Assembly: GCF_943192905.1 (NCBI RefSeq)
Contig: NZ_CALPCC010000010.1
Span: 24,146 to 88,145, forward strand
DNA: 64,000 nt
Direction: 5' to 3'
DNA from: Adlercreutzia murintestinalis
Lineage (GTDB): Bacteria; Actinomycetota; Coriobacteriia; Coriobacteriales; Eggerthellaceae
In this document: positions 7,903 to 17,227 of the stretch, in pieces
Numbering within the stretch: the first letter of the stretch is position 1
Layout of the letters: each line of letters starts with the position of its first letter
Notes under the pieces: model-generated
The model's input: the letters and a program-made list of their open reading frames with translations, nothing else
What the model was told of the DNA's origin: nothing
The model's database searches: none
Made by a program: the position numbers and the translations under genes

Positions 7903-9825
7903 TCAGCGGTGAGACTCTTGCCCCAAATACTCCTTGACGGCAAAGCCCGTGATGTTGGAGCGATTGATGATGCCCACCATGCGTCCTTCCGCAAGCACGG
8001 GGGCCTTCTTGAGATGGTTGTCGGCCAGTACCTTCGCTACGACGCCCATGTCGTCAGATACGTCCACGTAGATAACGCGCCTCGCGGCGATGTCGCGGAT
8101 GGGCGATTGCATCACCTCGTTCAGCGTATGGGTGAAGTCGTCGTTTTCGCGCTCAACGAGGAACGACCACGCTGTCTTGAACGCGGGCACCTGGTCGGCG
8201 AGGCTGCGCATGACGTCCCCGTCCGACAGAAAGCCCACCACGGTTCCCGTCTTGCTCACCACCGGTGCTCCGGAGATGCCTTTCTCGAAGAACAGCTTAA
8301 GCGCCTCCGCCACGCGCGCCGTCTCGGAGAGGGTGTACACGTCGGCCTTCATGATGGAGGCAAGCGAGGGCTCGTTGGAGGGCGTCGCTTCGGTCGCCGA
8401 AGCCGCCGAAGCCGGCGTTCCCTCCTTCGCCATGCGGCCGATGACGAGCGCGCAGACGAAGCCCACGGCTCCGACCGCCCCCACGAGCACGCCGGTGGCG
8501 GCCATCGCCTGGGTAGCCGCTGCCGCAAATTCGACGCCGGCTGCCAAAGAGCCCGCGGTGACCGCGACGTAGATGCCGGTGAACACCGACGAGCCAACGC
8601 AGCCGGCAATCTGGAAGCCCGTGGACATGATGGTGACGCCGTGAGGGTTCTGCTCATAGGTGAGCTTCGAGAGCGCGAAGCTCTGCACGGGGCCGATCAC
8701 GAGAGCCGAGCCGCAAATGACCGGAATATATACGAGGGCGAGCACCACCGCATTGGCTGTGGCTATGAGCAGGCCCGTGAGCACCGAGAATACCGCTATG
8801 CAGGCGAAGCCGAGCGGCAGCAGGACGCCGGGACCGTGCTTGTCGTAGATGCGCCCAGCCAGAGGCGACACGGCGCAGGAGCAAAGGATGGCCGGGAACA
8901 GGATCAGCGACGCGATAAGCGGAGGCGTTCCCAGCACCGACTGCATGAAGGTCGGTACGATGATGTTCATGGCAAAAATGGTGAGAAGCGACAGCATGTT
9001 CGCCACCACGCCTAGAGCGAAGGGGCGCACGCGCAGCGGCTCCAAGTTGATGAGCGGCTCTTCGAGCGTGCCTTGGCGTCGTACGAACAGCACCAGCGAA
9101 GCGATGCCAAGTATCGCAGCCGTTCCCGCCACGAAGATGCTGCCCGAAAACGCAGTGGACACACCGTAGAGGATGCCAACGAGCGCAATGCCGATGAGCG
9201 CCACCGATGCAGCATCCAGCCGCGGGCGCGTGAGACGGGCGATGTCGCGAAGTATTACTGCGCCGAGAAGGAAGCAGAGCGCCGACAGCCCCGCGAAGAC
9301 CCAAAGCAGCATGTGCCAGTCGGCTACGGCCAGAATGGCGCCTGCCAAGATGACACTCGAGGACGGGCCCAAGGTGGTCATGGCCCCCATAATGCCCATG
9401 TAGGCGCCAAGCTTCTCGCGTGGCGCCACCTCCAACGTGATGTTCATGCCGATAGGGATGAGCATGCCCGTGCCGAGCGCCTGCACGATGCGCCCGACCA
9501 GAAGAACAGGAAAGCTCTGGGCTAGACCGCCTATGACCGACCCTACTACGAGAAGCGCCGTCGTCGCGCAGAACAGTGGGCGTGTGGGAAACGAGCGGTA
9601 GGCGAACGCAGATACTGGAACCATGACGGCCGCCCCCAGCATGTAGGCCGTGGCAAGCCACTGCACCGTCGACACGTCAACGCCAAGGCCCTCCATGATG
9701 GGCGAGAACCCTACGTTGAGGAATGTCTCGTTGAATGTGGCCAGGAATGCCGCAAAAGCCGCAACAGCTAAGATGGTGGTAGGTTTTCTGGTTTGCGTTG
9801 GAACGCCATTTGTGCCCGGTTGCAC
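7903..9825 (-). CDS. MFS drug:H+ antiporter (DHA2-like) fused to a CBS-domain pair
   Basis: Residues 1 to about 475 are an MFS transporter with around 14 hydrophobic segments and DHA2-type features (FNETFLNVGFSPIMEGL, W-L-A-T-A-Y-M-L, a motif C-like G-P-S-S-S region). Residues about 487-640 are two CBS modules (I-M-K-A-D-V-Y-T-L, G-A-P-V-V-S-K-T-G-T-V-V-G-F-L-S-D-G-D-V, and a second KAPVLAEGRMVGIINRSNI). CBS pairs bind adenine nucleotides or similar ligands, so export may be gated by energy state; the substrate is unknown. GTG 9825 follows GAGGAGATT at good spacing. Length 640 compares with about 480-520 for unfused relatives. Confidence 0.88.
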   Translation of the reverse strand: MQPGTNGVPTQTRKPTTILAVAAFAAFLATFNETFLNVGFSPIMEGLGVDVSTVQWLATAYMLGAAVMVPVSAFAYRSFPTRPLFCATTALLVVGSVIGGLAQSFPVLLVGRIVQALGTGMLIPIGMNITLEVAPREKLGAYMGIMGAMTTLGPSSSVILAGAILAVADWHMLLWVFAGLSALCFLLGAVILRDIARLTRPRLDAASVALIGIALVGILYGVSTAFSGSIFVAGTAAILGIASLVLFVRRQGTLEEPLINLEPLRVRPFALGVVANMLSLLTIFAMNIIVPTFMQSVLGTPPLIASLILFPAILCSCAVSPLAGRIYDKHGPGVLLPLGFACIAVFSVLTGLLIATANAVVLALVYIPVICGSALVIGPVQSFALSKLTYEQNPHGVTIMSTGFQIAGCVGSSVFTGIYVAVTAGSLAAGVEFAAAATQAMAATGVLVGAVGAVGFVCALVIGRMAKEGTPASAASATEATPSNEPSLASIMKADVYTLSETARVAEALKLFFEKGISGAPVVSKTGTVVGFLSDGDVMRSLADQVPAFKTAWSFLVERENDDFTHTLNEVMQSPIRDIAARRVIYVDVSDDMGVVAKVLADNHLKKAPVLAEGRMVGIINRSNITGFAVKEYLGQESHR

Positions 9826-10056
9826 AATCTCCTCGCTTTCTGCAGCGCAGAAGATGGCCGGATCGTAACCTGTGGCAAGAAGAAAGCGCCTGATGGTGAA
9901 ACCCGACCACGAGAGCTTCCTCTGTACCGTGATCAGATTTACGCGCCATCAAGCGCCACATGTGTCGTTTGCAGTTCTTATTCAATTGGCGAGAAGCATA
10001 TCACGAAAAAGCCTCCGTGCTGATTTTTCGAATCTGTAAACGGCAGCAACACAGGG

Positions 10057-10116
10057 CAACACAGGGGACAGGTTAGTGTGTTGGCGCCCGAACACACTAA
10101 CCTGTCCCCTGTGTTG
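10057..10116. repeat. REP family 1 palindrome, perfect 26-bp stem
   Basis: The arms at 10057-10082 and 10091-10116 are perfect reverse complements of 26 bp around an 8-nt loop (GGCGCCCG). The core is ACAGGGGACAGGTTAGTGTG. Imperfect complementarity continues outward. The same core brackets the RAYT at 19.3-20.2 kb and recurs at 37.56 kb. Confidence 0.9.
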
Positions 10117-10136
10117 TCCCTGTGCTATACACGACG

Positions 10137-11324
10137 TTAGCGGCTCATCATCTTTACGCCAAGCCTGACCAGCGCTGGAAGGCCGGGGATCTGAAGGCGC
10201 CGCTTCACCGATGTCAGCTCGTCTGGGATGCGGATATGCTGGGGGCACTTCTCTATACAGGCGCCGCACTTGACGCAATCGCTTGCGAAGCGGGCCTCGC
10301 CGACCATGGCCCCCGATGCCGTGATGTACTGGTGCATGCCTTGGTACCAGCCGTGGGCGAAGGACGTGTTGTAGGCGGCGAAGCACATGGGGATGTTCAC
10401 CCCTTTCGGGCAAGGCAAGCAGTATCCGCACCCCGTGCAGGGGACCTTGTAGCTTCGCGCGATATGCTCACGCGCGAGCTCCACCGCCACCACCTCGGCA
10501 CCCTGAAGCGATCCGGGAAGCGCCGTGTCGGCCGTCTCGATGTTCTGCAGCAACTGCTCCTGCGTGCTCATTCCCGACAGCACCACGGTCACCTCGGGAT
10601 GATCCCATACCCAACGAAGAGCCAGCCTTGCCGGGTCGTCGCTGATGCCGGCATCGGAAAGGGCGGAGCGTGCCTCCTTCGGCAGGTCGCCTGCCAGCTT
10701 GCCTCCGAGGAGGGGCTCCATGACTATGACGGGCAGGCCGCGCTCCGCGGCTGCCATGAGGCCCGCCGTGCCCGCTTGGTAGTCCTCGTTCATGTAGTTG
10801 TACTGGATCTGGCAGAAGTCCCAGTCGAAGGAGTCGAGCAGCACGAGGAAATCGGCCTTGGGGCCGTGGTATGAGAAGCCAATACGGCAGATGCGCCCCA
10901 CCTCTTTCTGTCTGTTGACCCATTGCTCGAATCCCAAAGAGGCGAGACGGCTCCATGCCTCCGCGCTCGTCACGTTGTGGACGAGGTAGTAGTCGATATG
11001 GTCGGTGCGCAGCCTCTCGAGGGAGCGCTCTAGGTACTTGTCGAAGTCGGCGGTTACTTCGCAGTGCGCAACCGGCAGCTTGGTGGCGACATGGACGCGC
11101 TCCCTCAGGCCGGGATTGCGAGTGAATATCTCGCCGAGGGCTGCTTCGTTCCCGTTGTACATGTAGGCCGTATCGAGGTAGTTGACGCCCCGATCGATGG
11201 CCTCGACGATAAGCCGTTCGGACGCGTCGACGTCGATGCGTCCGCCGCTGGTAGGAAACCTCATGCAACCGAAGCCCAGCGCCGATAGCTCTTTTCCGCT
11301 CCTCGAATCCGTTCTGAATTGCAT
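10137..11324 (-). CDS. Aldo/keto reductase with C-terminal ferredoxin domain
   Basis: A cytoplasmic oxidoreductase of the Fe-S aldo/keto reductase group common in anaerobes. The AKR tetrad is present: D51, Y56, K82 and H116. After the barrel, residues 296-305 (C-x2-C-x2-C-x2-C) and 350-360 (C-x2-C-x2-C-x3-C) can bind two 4Fe-4S clusters. The substrate is unknown. It is divergent from a TetR gene across a region with two tandem palindromes, so the TetR probably controls it. A paralogue is at 40870-41994. Confidence 0.92.
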   Translation of the reverse strand: MQFRTDSRSGKELSALGFGCMRFPTSGGRIDVDASERLIVEAIDRGVNYLDTAYMYNGNEAALGEIFTRNPGLRERVHVATKLPVAHCEVTADFDKYLERSLERLRTDHIDYYLVHNVTSAEAWSRLASLGFEQWVNRQKEVGRICRIGFSYHGPKADFLVLLDSFDWDFCQIQYNYMNEDYQAGTAGLMAAAERGLPVIVMEPLLGGKLAGDLPKEARSALSDAGISDDPARLALRWVWDHPEVTVVLSGMSTQEQLLQNIETADTALPGSLQGAEVVAVELAREHIARSYKVPCTGCGYCLPCPKGVNIPMCFAAYNTSFAHGWYQGMHQYITASGAMVGEARFASDCVKCGACIEKCPQHIRIPDELTSVKRRLQIPGLPALVRLGVKMMSR

Positions 11325-11347
11325 TGTCAGGACCCCTTGCCTAGAAT

Positions 11348-11391
11348 TAGTTGCACGATGTAACTAGAATATAAGTTGCGCTATGCAACTT
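11348..11391. promoter_or_regulatory. Tandem TetR operators
   Basis: Two palindromes of the same form lie 25 bp apart centre to centre: TAGTTGC-acgat-GTAACTA (11348-11366, one mismatch) and AAGTTGC-gctat-GCAACTT (11373-11391, perfect). They fill the divergent region between the AKR and tetR genes, so one TetR protein could repress both. Confidence 0.75.
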
Positions 11392-11414
11392 GTCAAGGCG
11401 ACGATGGGGTCAAC

Positions 11415-12098
11415 GTGACCGGAAAAGATCAGACGTATCAGCGCGCGCGGACGCAGGAGCAGAAAGGCCAGCGGCTCGATGACATCCTGGATGCGACGAA
11501 GTCCATCCTGGACGAGGGCTCGTACCATGACGTCACGCTGAGCGCCATAGCCGATCGGGTCGGTTACTCGCGCGCTAACCTGTCGCACTACGTCGGTTCG
11601 AAGGAAGAGATCCTCCTGCTCTTGTACGTCCGGTCGCTGCGCGAAATCCTGGAAGACCTGAGGGGGATCGATCCGAGGGTTTTGGACGCGTCCTCTAGGG
11701 AGGGCCTCGAAGCCGCCTCGGCCATGCTGACATCGGTGCTCTCATCGCATCGGGACTTCGGAAGGCTCGGCGCGCTTCTGCCGAGCATCATAGAGACCAA
11801 CGTGGGCCAGGAGCGCCTCGTCACGTGCAAGCGCGAGATAGTCGCCATGATGGCCGAGGGATCGAGCCTGCTCGTCGAACGCGGCCTGTTCGACGACGCG
11901 GACGTTTCGGCGAGGTTCCTCTTGGACTTGTCGAATTACGTTTCCGGCCTTTATCCGGCGACCCATCCGCTTCCCATCCAGCGCGCCGCATGCGAGAAGA
12001 CGGGGTATCCGACGCCGTCCTACGAGGAGTCGCTGCGCCATTTTCTGACCGTGCAGCTTATCGGCTACAAGGCAGCGTTGGGACGGGGTGATTCGTGA
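11415..12098 (+). CDS. TetR-family regulator
   Basis: The N-terminal HTH is clear: LDDILDATKSILDEGSYHDV, then LSAIADRVGYSRANLSHYVGSKEEIL (residues about 15-62). The rest is a helical ligand-binding domain that I do not recognise. GTG 11415 follows GGGGTCAAC and leaves both operators outside the gene; an upstream ATG at 11376 would place the start inside the second operator. It likely represses itself and the divergent Fe-S AKR gene. A decayed partial copy lies at 52162-52314. Confidence 0.88.
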   Translation: MTGKDQTYQRARTQEQKGQRLDDILDATKSILDEGSYHDVTLSAIADRVGYSRANLSHYVGSKEEILLLLYVRSLREILEDLRGIDPRVLDASSREGLEAASAMLTSVLSSHRDFGRLGALLPSIIETNVGQERLVTCKREIVAMMAEGSSLLVERGLFDDADVSARFLLDLSNYVSGLYPATHPLPIQRAACEKTGYPTPSYEESLRHFLTVQLIGYKAALGRGDS

Positions 12099-12204
12099 GC
12101 TGCGATGCGACCATGCATGGCGCCTTTGGTCCCGACAGCGCCATGGCGCCCGTGTCCGAGAAGGCCGGGGAGCGGCCGGAAGCCACCGAGAGAGGCGATG
12201 CGCT

Positions 12205-12774
12205 ATGACGCCGACGCTGGAGACGAAACGCCTCGTGCTGCGACCCTGGCAAGACAAAGACGCCGAAGAGCTGTTCCGATACGCGCGTGACCCGCGTATC
12301 GGGCCTATTGCCGGATGGCCGCCCCACGAAAGCGTCGAGGACAGCCGCCAGATCATCCGCGATGTGCTCTCCGTGCCGGAAACCTATGCCGTGGTGTTGA
12401 AGGAGACGGGCCTGCCTGTGGGAAGCATCGGCTTACTCTTTGGAGATGCGGCCAATGCCGACGTGGCCGACGACGAGGCTGAGGTGGGCTATTGGATCGG
12501 CACGCCTTTCTGGGGGCGAGGCCTCATTCCCGAGGCTGTCCGCGAGCTCGAGCGCCACGCTTTCGGGGATCTGGGCCTGCGAGGGCTTTGGTGCGGCTGC
12601 TACGACGGCAACCACAACTCCGCACGGGTGCAGGAGAAGTGCGGCTTCGCGTTCCATCATACGAGAGAGAACGTGCCCTGCGCGCTCATGGGCGACGTGC
12701 GCACCGAGCACTTCACCTACCTGACGAAAGAGCGCTGGAAGGCCCTGGAAAAAACGCACATTCGCGAGATGTGA
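12205..12774 (+). CDS. GNAT acetyltransferase, RimJ/RimL type
   Basis: The 189-residue protein starts LETKRLVLRPWQDKDAEELF, the usual RimJ/RimL-like opening, and has the acetyl-CoA region VGYWIGTPFWGRGLIPEAV and the late NHNSARVQEKCGF motif. Such enzymes acetylate protein N-termini, amino acids or antibiotics; the substrate here is unknown. ATG 12205 is at the domain start, with GAGAGG about 10 bp upstream. It follows tetR by about 100 bp in the same direction. Confidence 0.85.
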   Translation: MTPTLETKRLVLRPWQDKDAEELFRYARDPRIGPIAGWPPHESVEDSRQIIRDVLSVPETYAVVLKETGLPVGSIGLLFGDAANADVADDEAEVGYWIGTPFWGRGLIPEAVRELERHAFGDLGLRGLWCGCYDGNHNSARVQEKCGFAFHHTRENVPCALMGDVRTEHFTYLTKERWKALEKTHIREM

Positions 12775-12887
12775 TCGAGCGAGCGCCCTCTTCCGAGCGA
12801 CTGTCTGCACAAGGGCCTGCTCGTTTCGGAAGGGCATGAGGGCGGGATTCCGCGCAGCATCCTCGGGGAAGGCTCGAAGTCGGCGAC

Positions 12888-12908
12888 GCTGCCGAAGGCT
12901 TCGGCAGC
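12888..12908. terminator. Strong hairpin between convergent units
   Basis: GCTGCCGAAGGCTTCGGCAGC is a perfect 21-base inverted repeat. It lies between the end of the GNAT gene and the minus-strand MATE/ABC genes. It lacks a T-run. Confidence 0.45.
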
Positions 12909-12975
12909 CAAGGATGGCGAAGCACGACGGGGCGATGACATTGGGGGCATCCCGGACATCGCCCTGTCGCCGCCG

Positions 12976-13239
12976 CTACGCTTTCTTCACGGAGGCCAGT
13001 ACCATCGCTGCCGCCACGATCAAGACGAGCATATCCGTCAGAGCGCAGGCAAGCCAAACCCCTTGGATTCCCGTCCCGGTCATCATCGGCACGAGCAGAA
13101 CCATCGGCACGAAGAGCACAAGCGGACGCGCCATGGTGAGCACGGCCGCCTTGCCTCTATCGCCGATGGATTGCAGCAAGAAGGTTTTCCGGTCTGTCTT
13201 TCCTGTCATGTCAGACCACTGTCCTTTGTACAGTGCCAC
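12976..13239 (-). pseudogene. C-terminal remnant of a MATE efflux transporter
   Basis: The frame resembles the end of MATE (NorM/DinF-type) transporters: FLLQSIGDRGKAAVLTMARPLVLFVPMVLL followed by GIQGVWLACALTDMLVLIVA, the last two or three membrane helices. A complete MATE protein is about 450 residues; only about 75 remain and the 5' part is replaced by the end of the ABC exporter gene, which it overlaps. I infer a deletion. Confidence 0.7.
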
Positions 13240-14980
13240 CTGCTAGCGACCAGTCGGCGCTTTCGGATTGGAGCCTTACCATGCGGGCGAACAGGCCATC
13301 CCTCTCCAACAGCTCGGCCGGGGACCCTTGTTCCACGACACGACCCTCGTCGAGCACTACGATCTTGTCCGCGTTCATCACTGTGCGCATGCGGTGCGCG
13401 ATGACGATGACGGTCTTGCCCGCGAGCAGATTCGAGAGCGCCTCCTGCACTTGGGACTCGTTCTCCACGTCGAGCGATGCGGTCGCCTCGTCAAGCAAAA
13501 CGATGGGCGAGTCCTTCAGCAGTGCCCGGGCAATCGATATGCGTTGGCGCTCGCCGCCCGAGAGCTTGCTGCCGTTCTCTCCGATCATGGTGTCGTAGCC
13601 CTGCGGCAGCTTGCGCACGAAGTCGTCGCACATGGCGGCTTTCGCGGCTGCCAGAACCTCATCGTCCGTCGCGTCGCGGCGGCCGAGGCGGATGTTGCCC
13701 ATCACCGTGTCATCGAAGAGCAGCACGTCTTGGAAGACCACGGAGTAATCCTTCAGAAGCGCCTCCGGGTCGATGGTGGACGCATCGACGCCGCCCACGA
13801 GGACGCGACCACCGTCGGTGTCCCAAAAACGCGCAGCCAATCTGGTGAGGGTCGACTTTCCCGACCCGGAAGGACCTACAAGCGCGGTCACCTGGCCCTC
13901 CTTCGCGACAAAGGAAACGCCTTGCACGACAGGTTCGTCGTCATCACCGTAAGAGAAGGTCACGCCCTCGAACGCCACGTCGTGCCCCTGAGGCAGGAAG
14001 CTCTCGCTTCCCGTGGCAGCAATCTCGTTATAGAACGCCTTCATGCGAGGAGCGGCGACCTCGGTGGCCATGAACAGCTCGGCGAGCATGAGCGTCGACT
14101 GATCGAAAGGTGCGTAGATGCGCGATGTCACGAGCAGAAAACCGAACATCACCATGAATCCGATGGAGCCGTCGGCGAGCATGAGTGAACCTGCAAGGAT
14201 GGTCGTGGCGATGCCGAGGCGCATGATCGCCTGGGTTGACTGAACGGGGATGCCTGACGCGACCTCCGATTTGAACATCTTCTTCTCGAGGTCGTCGATG
14301 TAGCCGTCGGCCTGCTTGAGATGTGCCGGCACTTGATTGGTGGCCCGAATCTCGCGAACGCACTCCAGCATCTCCTGCGTGTTCTCCGTCATGGCGATTG
14401 CGCAAGCACGTGTCCTGTGCAGGAGCGGGGCGGTGAAGCGGCGTGACCAGAACAGGATGGCGAAAGCCACCGGCACCGACCAGAGGGCCGCTATCGCCAG
14501 CTGCCAGTTGAACGCCAGAAGGCATACGGCGATGATCGCTGTCGAGACGTAGGTGCCGTACAGGTACGGCAGCACATGCGAGTAGACGTGCTCCATCGTA
14601 GAGGCGTCGGTCATGATGGTCTCCGTCAGGTCTGCCAGATCGCGCTTCCCGAAGAACGACAGCGGCAGCTCTCTCAAACGCTCGCCCAATCCGATGCGTT
14701 GCTTGCCGCTCTCGCGATAGGTCTTGCCGTAGGTGTAGTCGTACTGGAACCAGTGGGCCACCCAGAGCGCGATGGCGAAAACGACGAGTCCTATCGCATA
14801 CGGAGCCATGTCGGGAAGCGCTTTTCCATCTGTCAGGGCCGAGATGAGCTGTTCCATCAACATGAAGAAGAACCCTATGCCGAACATGGCGATGAGATTG
14901 ACGATAACGGTCCAGAAGGCACCGAGGCGAATGTTTTTGGCGCCTTCCGCGGTGAGCGCGTATTTCTCTCTCATTCCCAT
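13211..14980 (-). CDS. ABC exporter half-transporter, second subunit
   Basis: A fused membrane/ATPase half-transporter of 589 residues. Six membrane helices lie in residues about 20-310, then Walker A GPSGSGKST, signature LSGGERQRISIARAL and Walker B IVLLDEATASLDVENE. It pairs with the upstream half-transporter; the stop and start overlap as TAATG (14978-14982), supporting a heterodimer. The AraC neighbour and overall form recall YbtP/YbtQ siderophore-linked exporters, but the substrate is not shown. The upstream in-frame extension was rejected because it overlaps the partner gene. Confidence 0.9.
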   Translation of the reverse strand: MGMREKYALTAEGAKNIRLGAFWTVIVNLIAMFGIGFFFMLMEQLISALTDGKALPDMAPYAIGLVVFAIALWVAHWFQYDYTYGKTYRESGKQRIGLGERLRELPLSFFGKRDLADLTETIMTDASTMEHVYSHVLPYLYGTYVSTAIIAVCLLAFNWQLAIAALWSVPVAFAILFWSRRFTAPLLHRTRACAIAMTENTQEMLECVREIRATNQVPAHLKQADGYIDDLEKKMFKSEVASGIPVQSTQAIMRLGIATTILAGSLMLADGSIGFMVMFGFLLVTSRIYAPFDQSTLMLAELFMATEVAAPRMKAFYNEIAATGSESFLPQGHDVAFEGVTFSYGDDDEPVVQGVSFVAKEGQVTALVGPSGSGKSTLTRLAARFWDTDGGRVLVGGVDASTIDPEALLKDYSVVFQDVLLFDDTVMGNIRLGRRDATDDEVLAAAKAAMCDDFVRKLPQGYDTMIGENGSKLSGGERQRISIARALLKDSPIVLLDEATASLDVENESQVQEALSNLLAGKTVIVIAHRMRTVMNADKIVVLDEGRVVEQGSPAELLERDGLFARMVRLQSESADWSLAGGTVQRTVV

Positions 14981-16908
14981 TATCGAGCGCCTCCTTCCGA
15001 CGCGAACGATTCGCATGCTGCCGCGACCTGCTCCTCGTCCGGAGTCTCGGACTTGATGCGCCAGAGGGCCGCACGCTGGTATTCTTCCCACATGCGGGCA
15101 TAAAGGCCGCCGAGCGCCAGCAACTCGTCGTGCGTGCCCTGCTCTACGACGCGCCCGTCTTCGATGACCACGATCTTGTCTGCCCCCACCACAGTGGAGA
15201 GCCGGTGCGCGATCATCAGCACAGTGCGGTCCTTGGCAAGCTCGGAGAAGCCCTTCTGTATGAGCGCTTCGTTCTCCGGGTCGGCGAATGCGGTCGCTTC
15301 GTCGAGCACCACGATGGGAGCCTGCTTGCAGATCGCGCGGGCGAGCGCGATGCGCTGCTTCTCCCCGCCGGAGAGGTGGACGTCGGCCGTTCCCACCACG
15401 GTGTCTGCGCCTTGCGGCAGCTTCGCGAGAATGTCATCGCATTGGGCGGCGGCGAGAGCCGCCAGCACGTCTTCGCGCGCGGCGTCGGGCCGGGCTGACG
15501 CCACGTTCTCGTAGATGGACTTCTTGAACAGGCGGTTGTCCTGGAACACGAAGGCGACGCTCTTCATGAGCTCGGTCGTATCGAACGCGCGCACGTCCAC
15601 GCCGCCGATGCGCACCGCGCCGACGCTGACGTCCCAGAAGCGCGGCACCAGGCTCGCCGCCGTGGTCTTGCCTCCTCCGCTGGGTCCCACCAGGGCCACC
15701 GTGGTCCCCTCGGGAACCTCGAAGCTCACGTCCGTCAGGGCATCGTGTTCGGCGCCCTCGTAGCGGAAGCCGACATGGTCGAAGGCGATGTCGTGGGCAT
15801 GCGGCGTCTCGGGGTGCGTCGGCTCCGAGAGTGTCGGCGAGCCGAGGATGTCGTGCGTCCTCTTCGCGGCATCGGCCGAGATCTCGATTTCCTCCATCAC
15901 GAACATGAGGCGCGTGGTGGCCGTGGCGATGATGGCGGAGAATATGGCGTAGAACGCGAAGTTCGCCATGAAGCCTGCGAACGCGACGGTGCCTGCCGCC
16001 TGAGCCTCAGGCGCGAGGAAGACGACCACCGGCACGAGGAAGATGGCGATGCCCGTGATGGCGGTGAGCGATGTCACCTGCGGCTTGGCGCACACCTTCA
16101 CCGTGTAGTACTCGGCCATTTCCGAGTACTCCTTGATGGCATCATGGAACGCCTTGAACGAGAAGACGGTCTGCTGGAAGACCTTCACGACGGGAATGCC
16201 GCGCACGTATTCCGTCCCGGCCTTCGCCATGTTCACTTGCGCCTGCATGTAGCGCTGCATGAAGTGCGCGTTATTTCCGCCCATCATGGAGAACATGCAT
16301 GCAAGGGATAGGATGGCGGCCAGAAGGCACGCGAGCCCCATGCGCCAGTCGAAGACGAACAAGGTGACGACGAGGCCCAGCACCATGGCGATTGACCCTG
16401 CGGTATCGGGCGTCTTATGCGCGATGAGGCCTTCGGTGGATCCGGCGCAGCCGTCGATGATGCGACGCAGCGCGCCTGAGGCGTGCGTGTCGAAGTAGCC
16501 GAGTTGCACCTTCATGAGATGCTCCAGGCATGCCTTGCGCAGGTTGCTCGCCGTGTGGAACGCGCACGCATGGGTGCAGAGCAGCGCGCAGAAGTAGAGC
16601 ACGAGGCTGGCCACAGCCATGAAGAACGCGAACCATCCATATAGTGCCAGGTTCTCCGCAGCTGTCCAGTCGGGGGCCACGGCGATGAGGTCGCGTGCGA
16701 CGAGCCAAATGCAGATATACGGGCCGAATGTGAGCAGCATGGCCGCAGCCGATAGGCCGCAGCCGAGATAGAGCAACCAGCGCTTGCGGCCTGCAAACCC
16801 AAGAAGATAGCCGAGTCCTAGCCTGCGCGATGGCGTGCTTTCGCCAACGGGCGGAGGCGTGGATGCCTCCGAAGATGGTCCCAGTGATGATTGCGCTTCC
16901 GAATTCAA
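14980..16908 (-). CDS. ABC exporter half-transporter, first subunit
   Basis: A 642-residue half-transporter. A Ser/Pro-rich N-terminal tail of about 30 residues precedes six membrane helices; the ATPase has GPSGGGKTT, HLSGGEKQRIALARAI and IVVLDEATAFADPENE. The AFADPE variant after Walker B is typical of YbtQ/IrtB-like subunits. The start is TTG 16908, chosen because AAGGAGGAGC stands at ideal spacing. It is the first gene of the exporter unit, divergent from an AraC-family activator. Confidence 0.9.
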   Translation of the reverse strand: MNSEAQSSLGPSSEASTPPPVGESTPSRRLGLGYLLGFAGRKRWLLYLGCGLSAAAMLLTFGPYICIWLVARDLIAVAPDWTAAENLALYGWFAFFMAVASLVLYFCALLCTHACAFHTASNLRKACLEHLMKVQLGYFDTHASGALRRIIDGCAGSTEGLIAHKTPDTAGSIAMVLGLVVTLFVFDWRMGLACLLAAILSLACMFSMMGGNNAHFMQRYMQAQVNMAKAGTEYVRGIPVVKVFQQTVFSFKAFHDAIKEYSEMAEYYTVKVCAKPQVTSLTAITGIAIFLVPVVVFLAPEAQAAGTVAFAGFMANFAFYAIFSAIIATATTRLMFVMEEIEISADAAKRTHDILGSPTLSEPTHPETPHAHDIAFDHVGFRYEGAEHDALTDVSFEVPEGTTVALVGPSGGGKTTAASLVPRFWDVSVGAVRIGGVDVRAFDTTELMKSVAFVFQDNRLFKKSIYENVASARPDAAREDVLAALAAAQCDDILAKLPQGADTVVGTADVHLSGGEKQRIALARAICKQAPIVVLDEATAFADPENEALIQKGFSELAKDRTVLMIAHRLSTVVGADKIVVIEDGRVVEQGTHDELLALGGLYARMWEEYQRAALWRIKSETPDEEQVAAACESFASEGGAR

Positions 16909-17227
16909 AGCTCCTCCTTACTATCGAGGCGGCGACGGTTTGTGGGGGTATTTTCCAACCGGCACAAGTGACAGAGGGAAACGGCGAACGACTGGCGAAA
17001 CGATGCGAACGAACAAGGAACCGCACTTTCGTTCGCCGCTTGCGGTAACGACAGCGAGCGAGATGGAATAAGTTTGCCATGGCTAACATTTCGAGCTATC
17101 ATGGATGCCGTCACGCAGGCGCCTGCGCGCAGCACGGAAGATTGCAAGGGAAGCATCGCGGGCATAAGCCTCGCCTCGAACGTGTTCGGCGCATCTTTCG
17201 CATGCATCGCCCAGGGAAGGAGACCTC
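16909..17227. promoter_or_regulatory. Divergent control region, ABC exporter and AraC regulator
   Basis: A 319-bp region without a gene. GTTTGCCATGGCTAAC (17072-17087) is a near-perfect 16-bp palindrome about 140 bp upstream of the AraC gene, a plausible binding site. A second palindrome, CAGGCGCCTG, lies near 17116. The rest contains no feature I recognise. Confidence 0.5.

Noticed and set aside
7909..9015. 368-codon plus-strand frame opposite the MFS-CBS gene
   Set aside because: It is very rich in Arg, His and Gly, the usual signature of an antisense shadow.
10057..10116. Strong hairpin as a simple terminator of the AKR gene
   Set aside because: The 26-bp perfect stem has no T-run and its core recurs at the RAYT, so it is better explained as a REP element, though it may also stop transcription.
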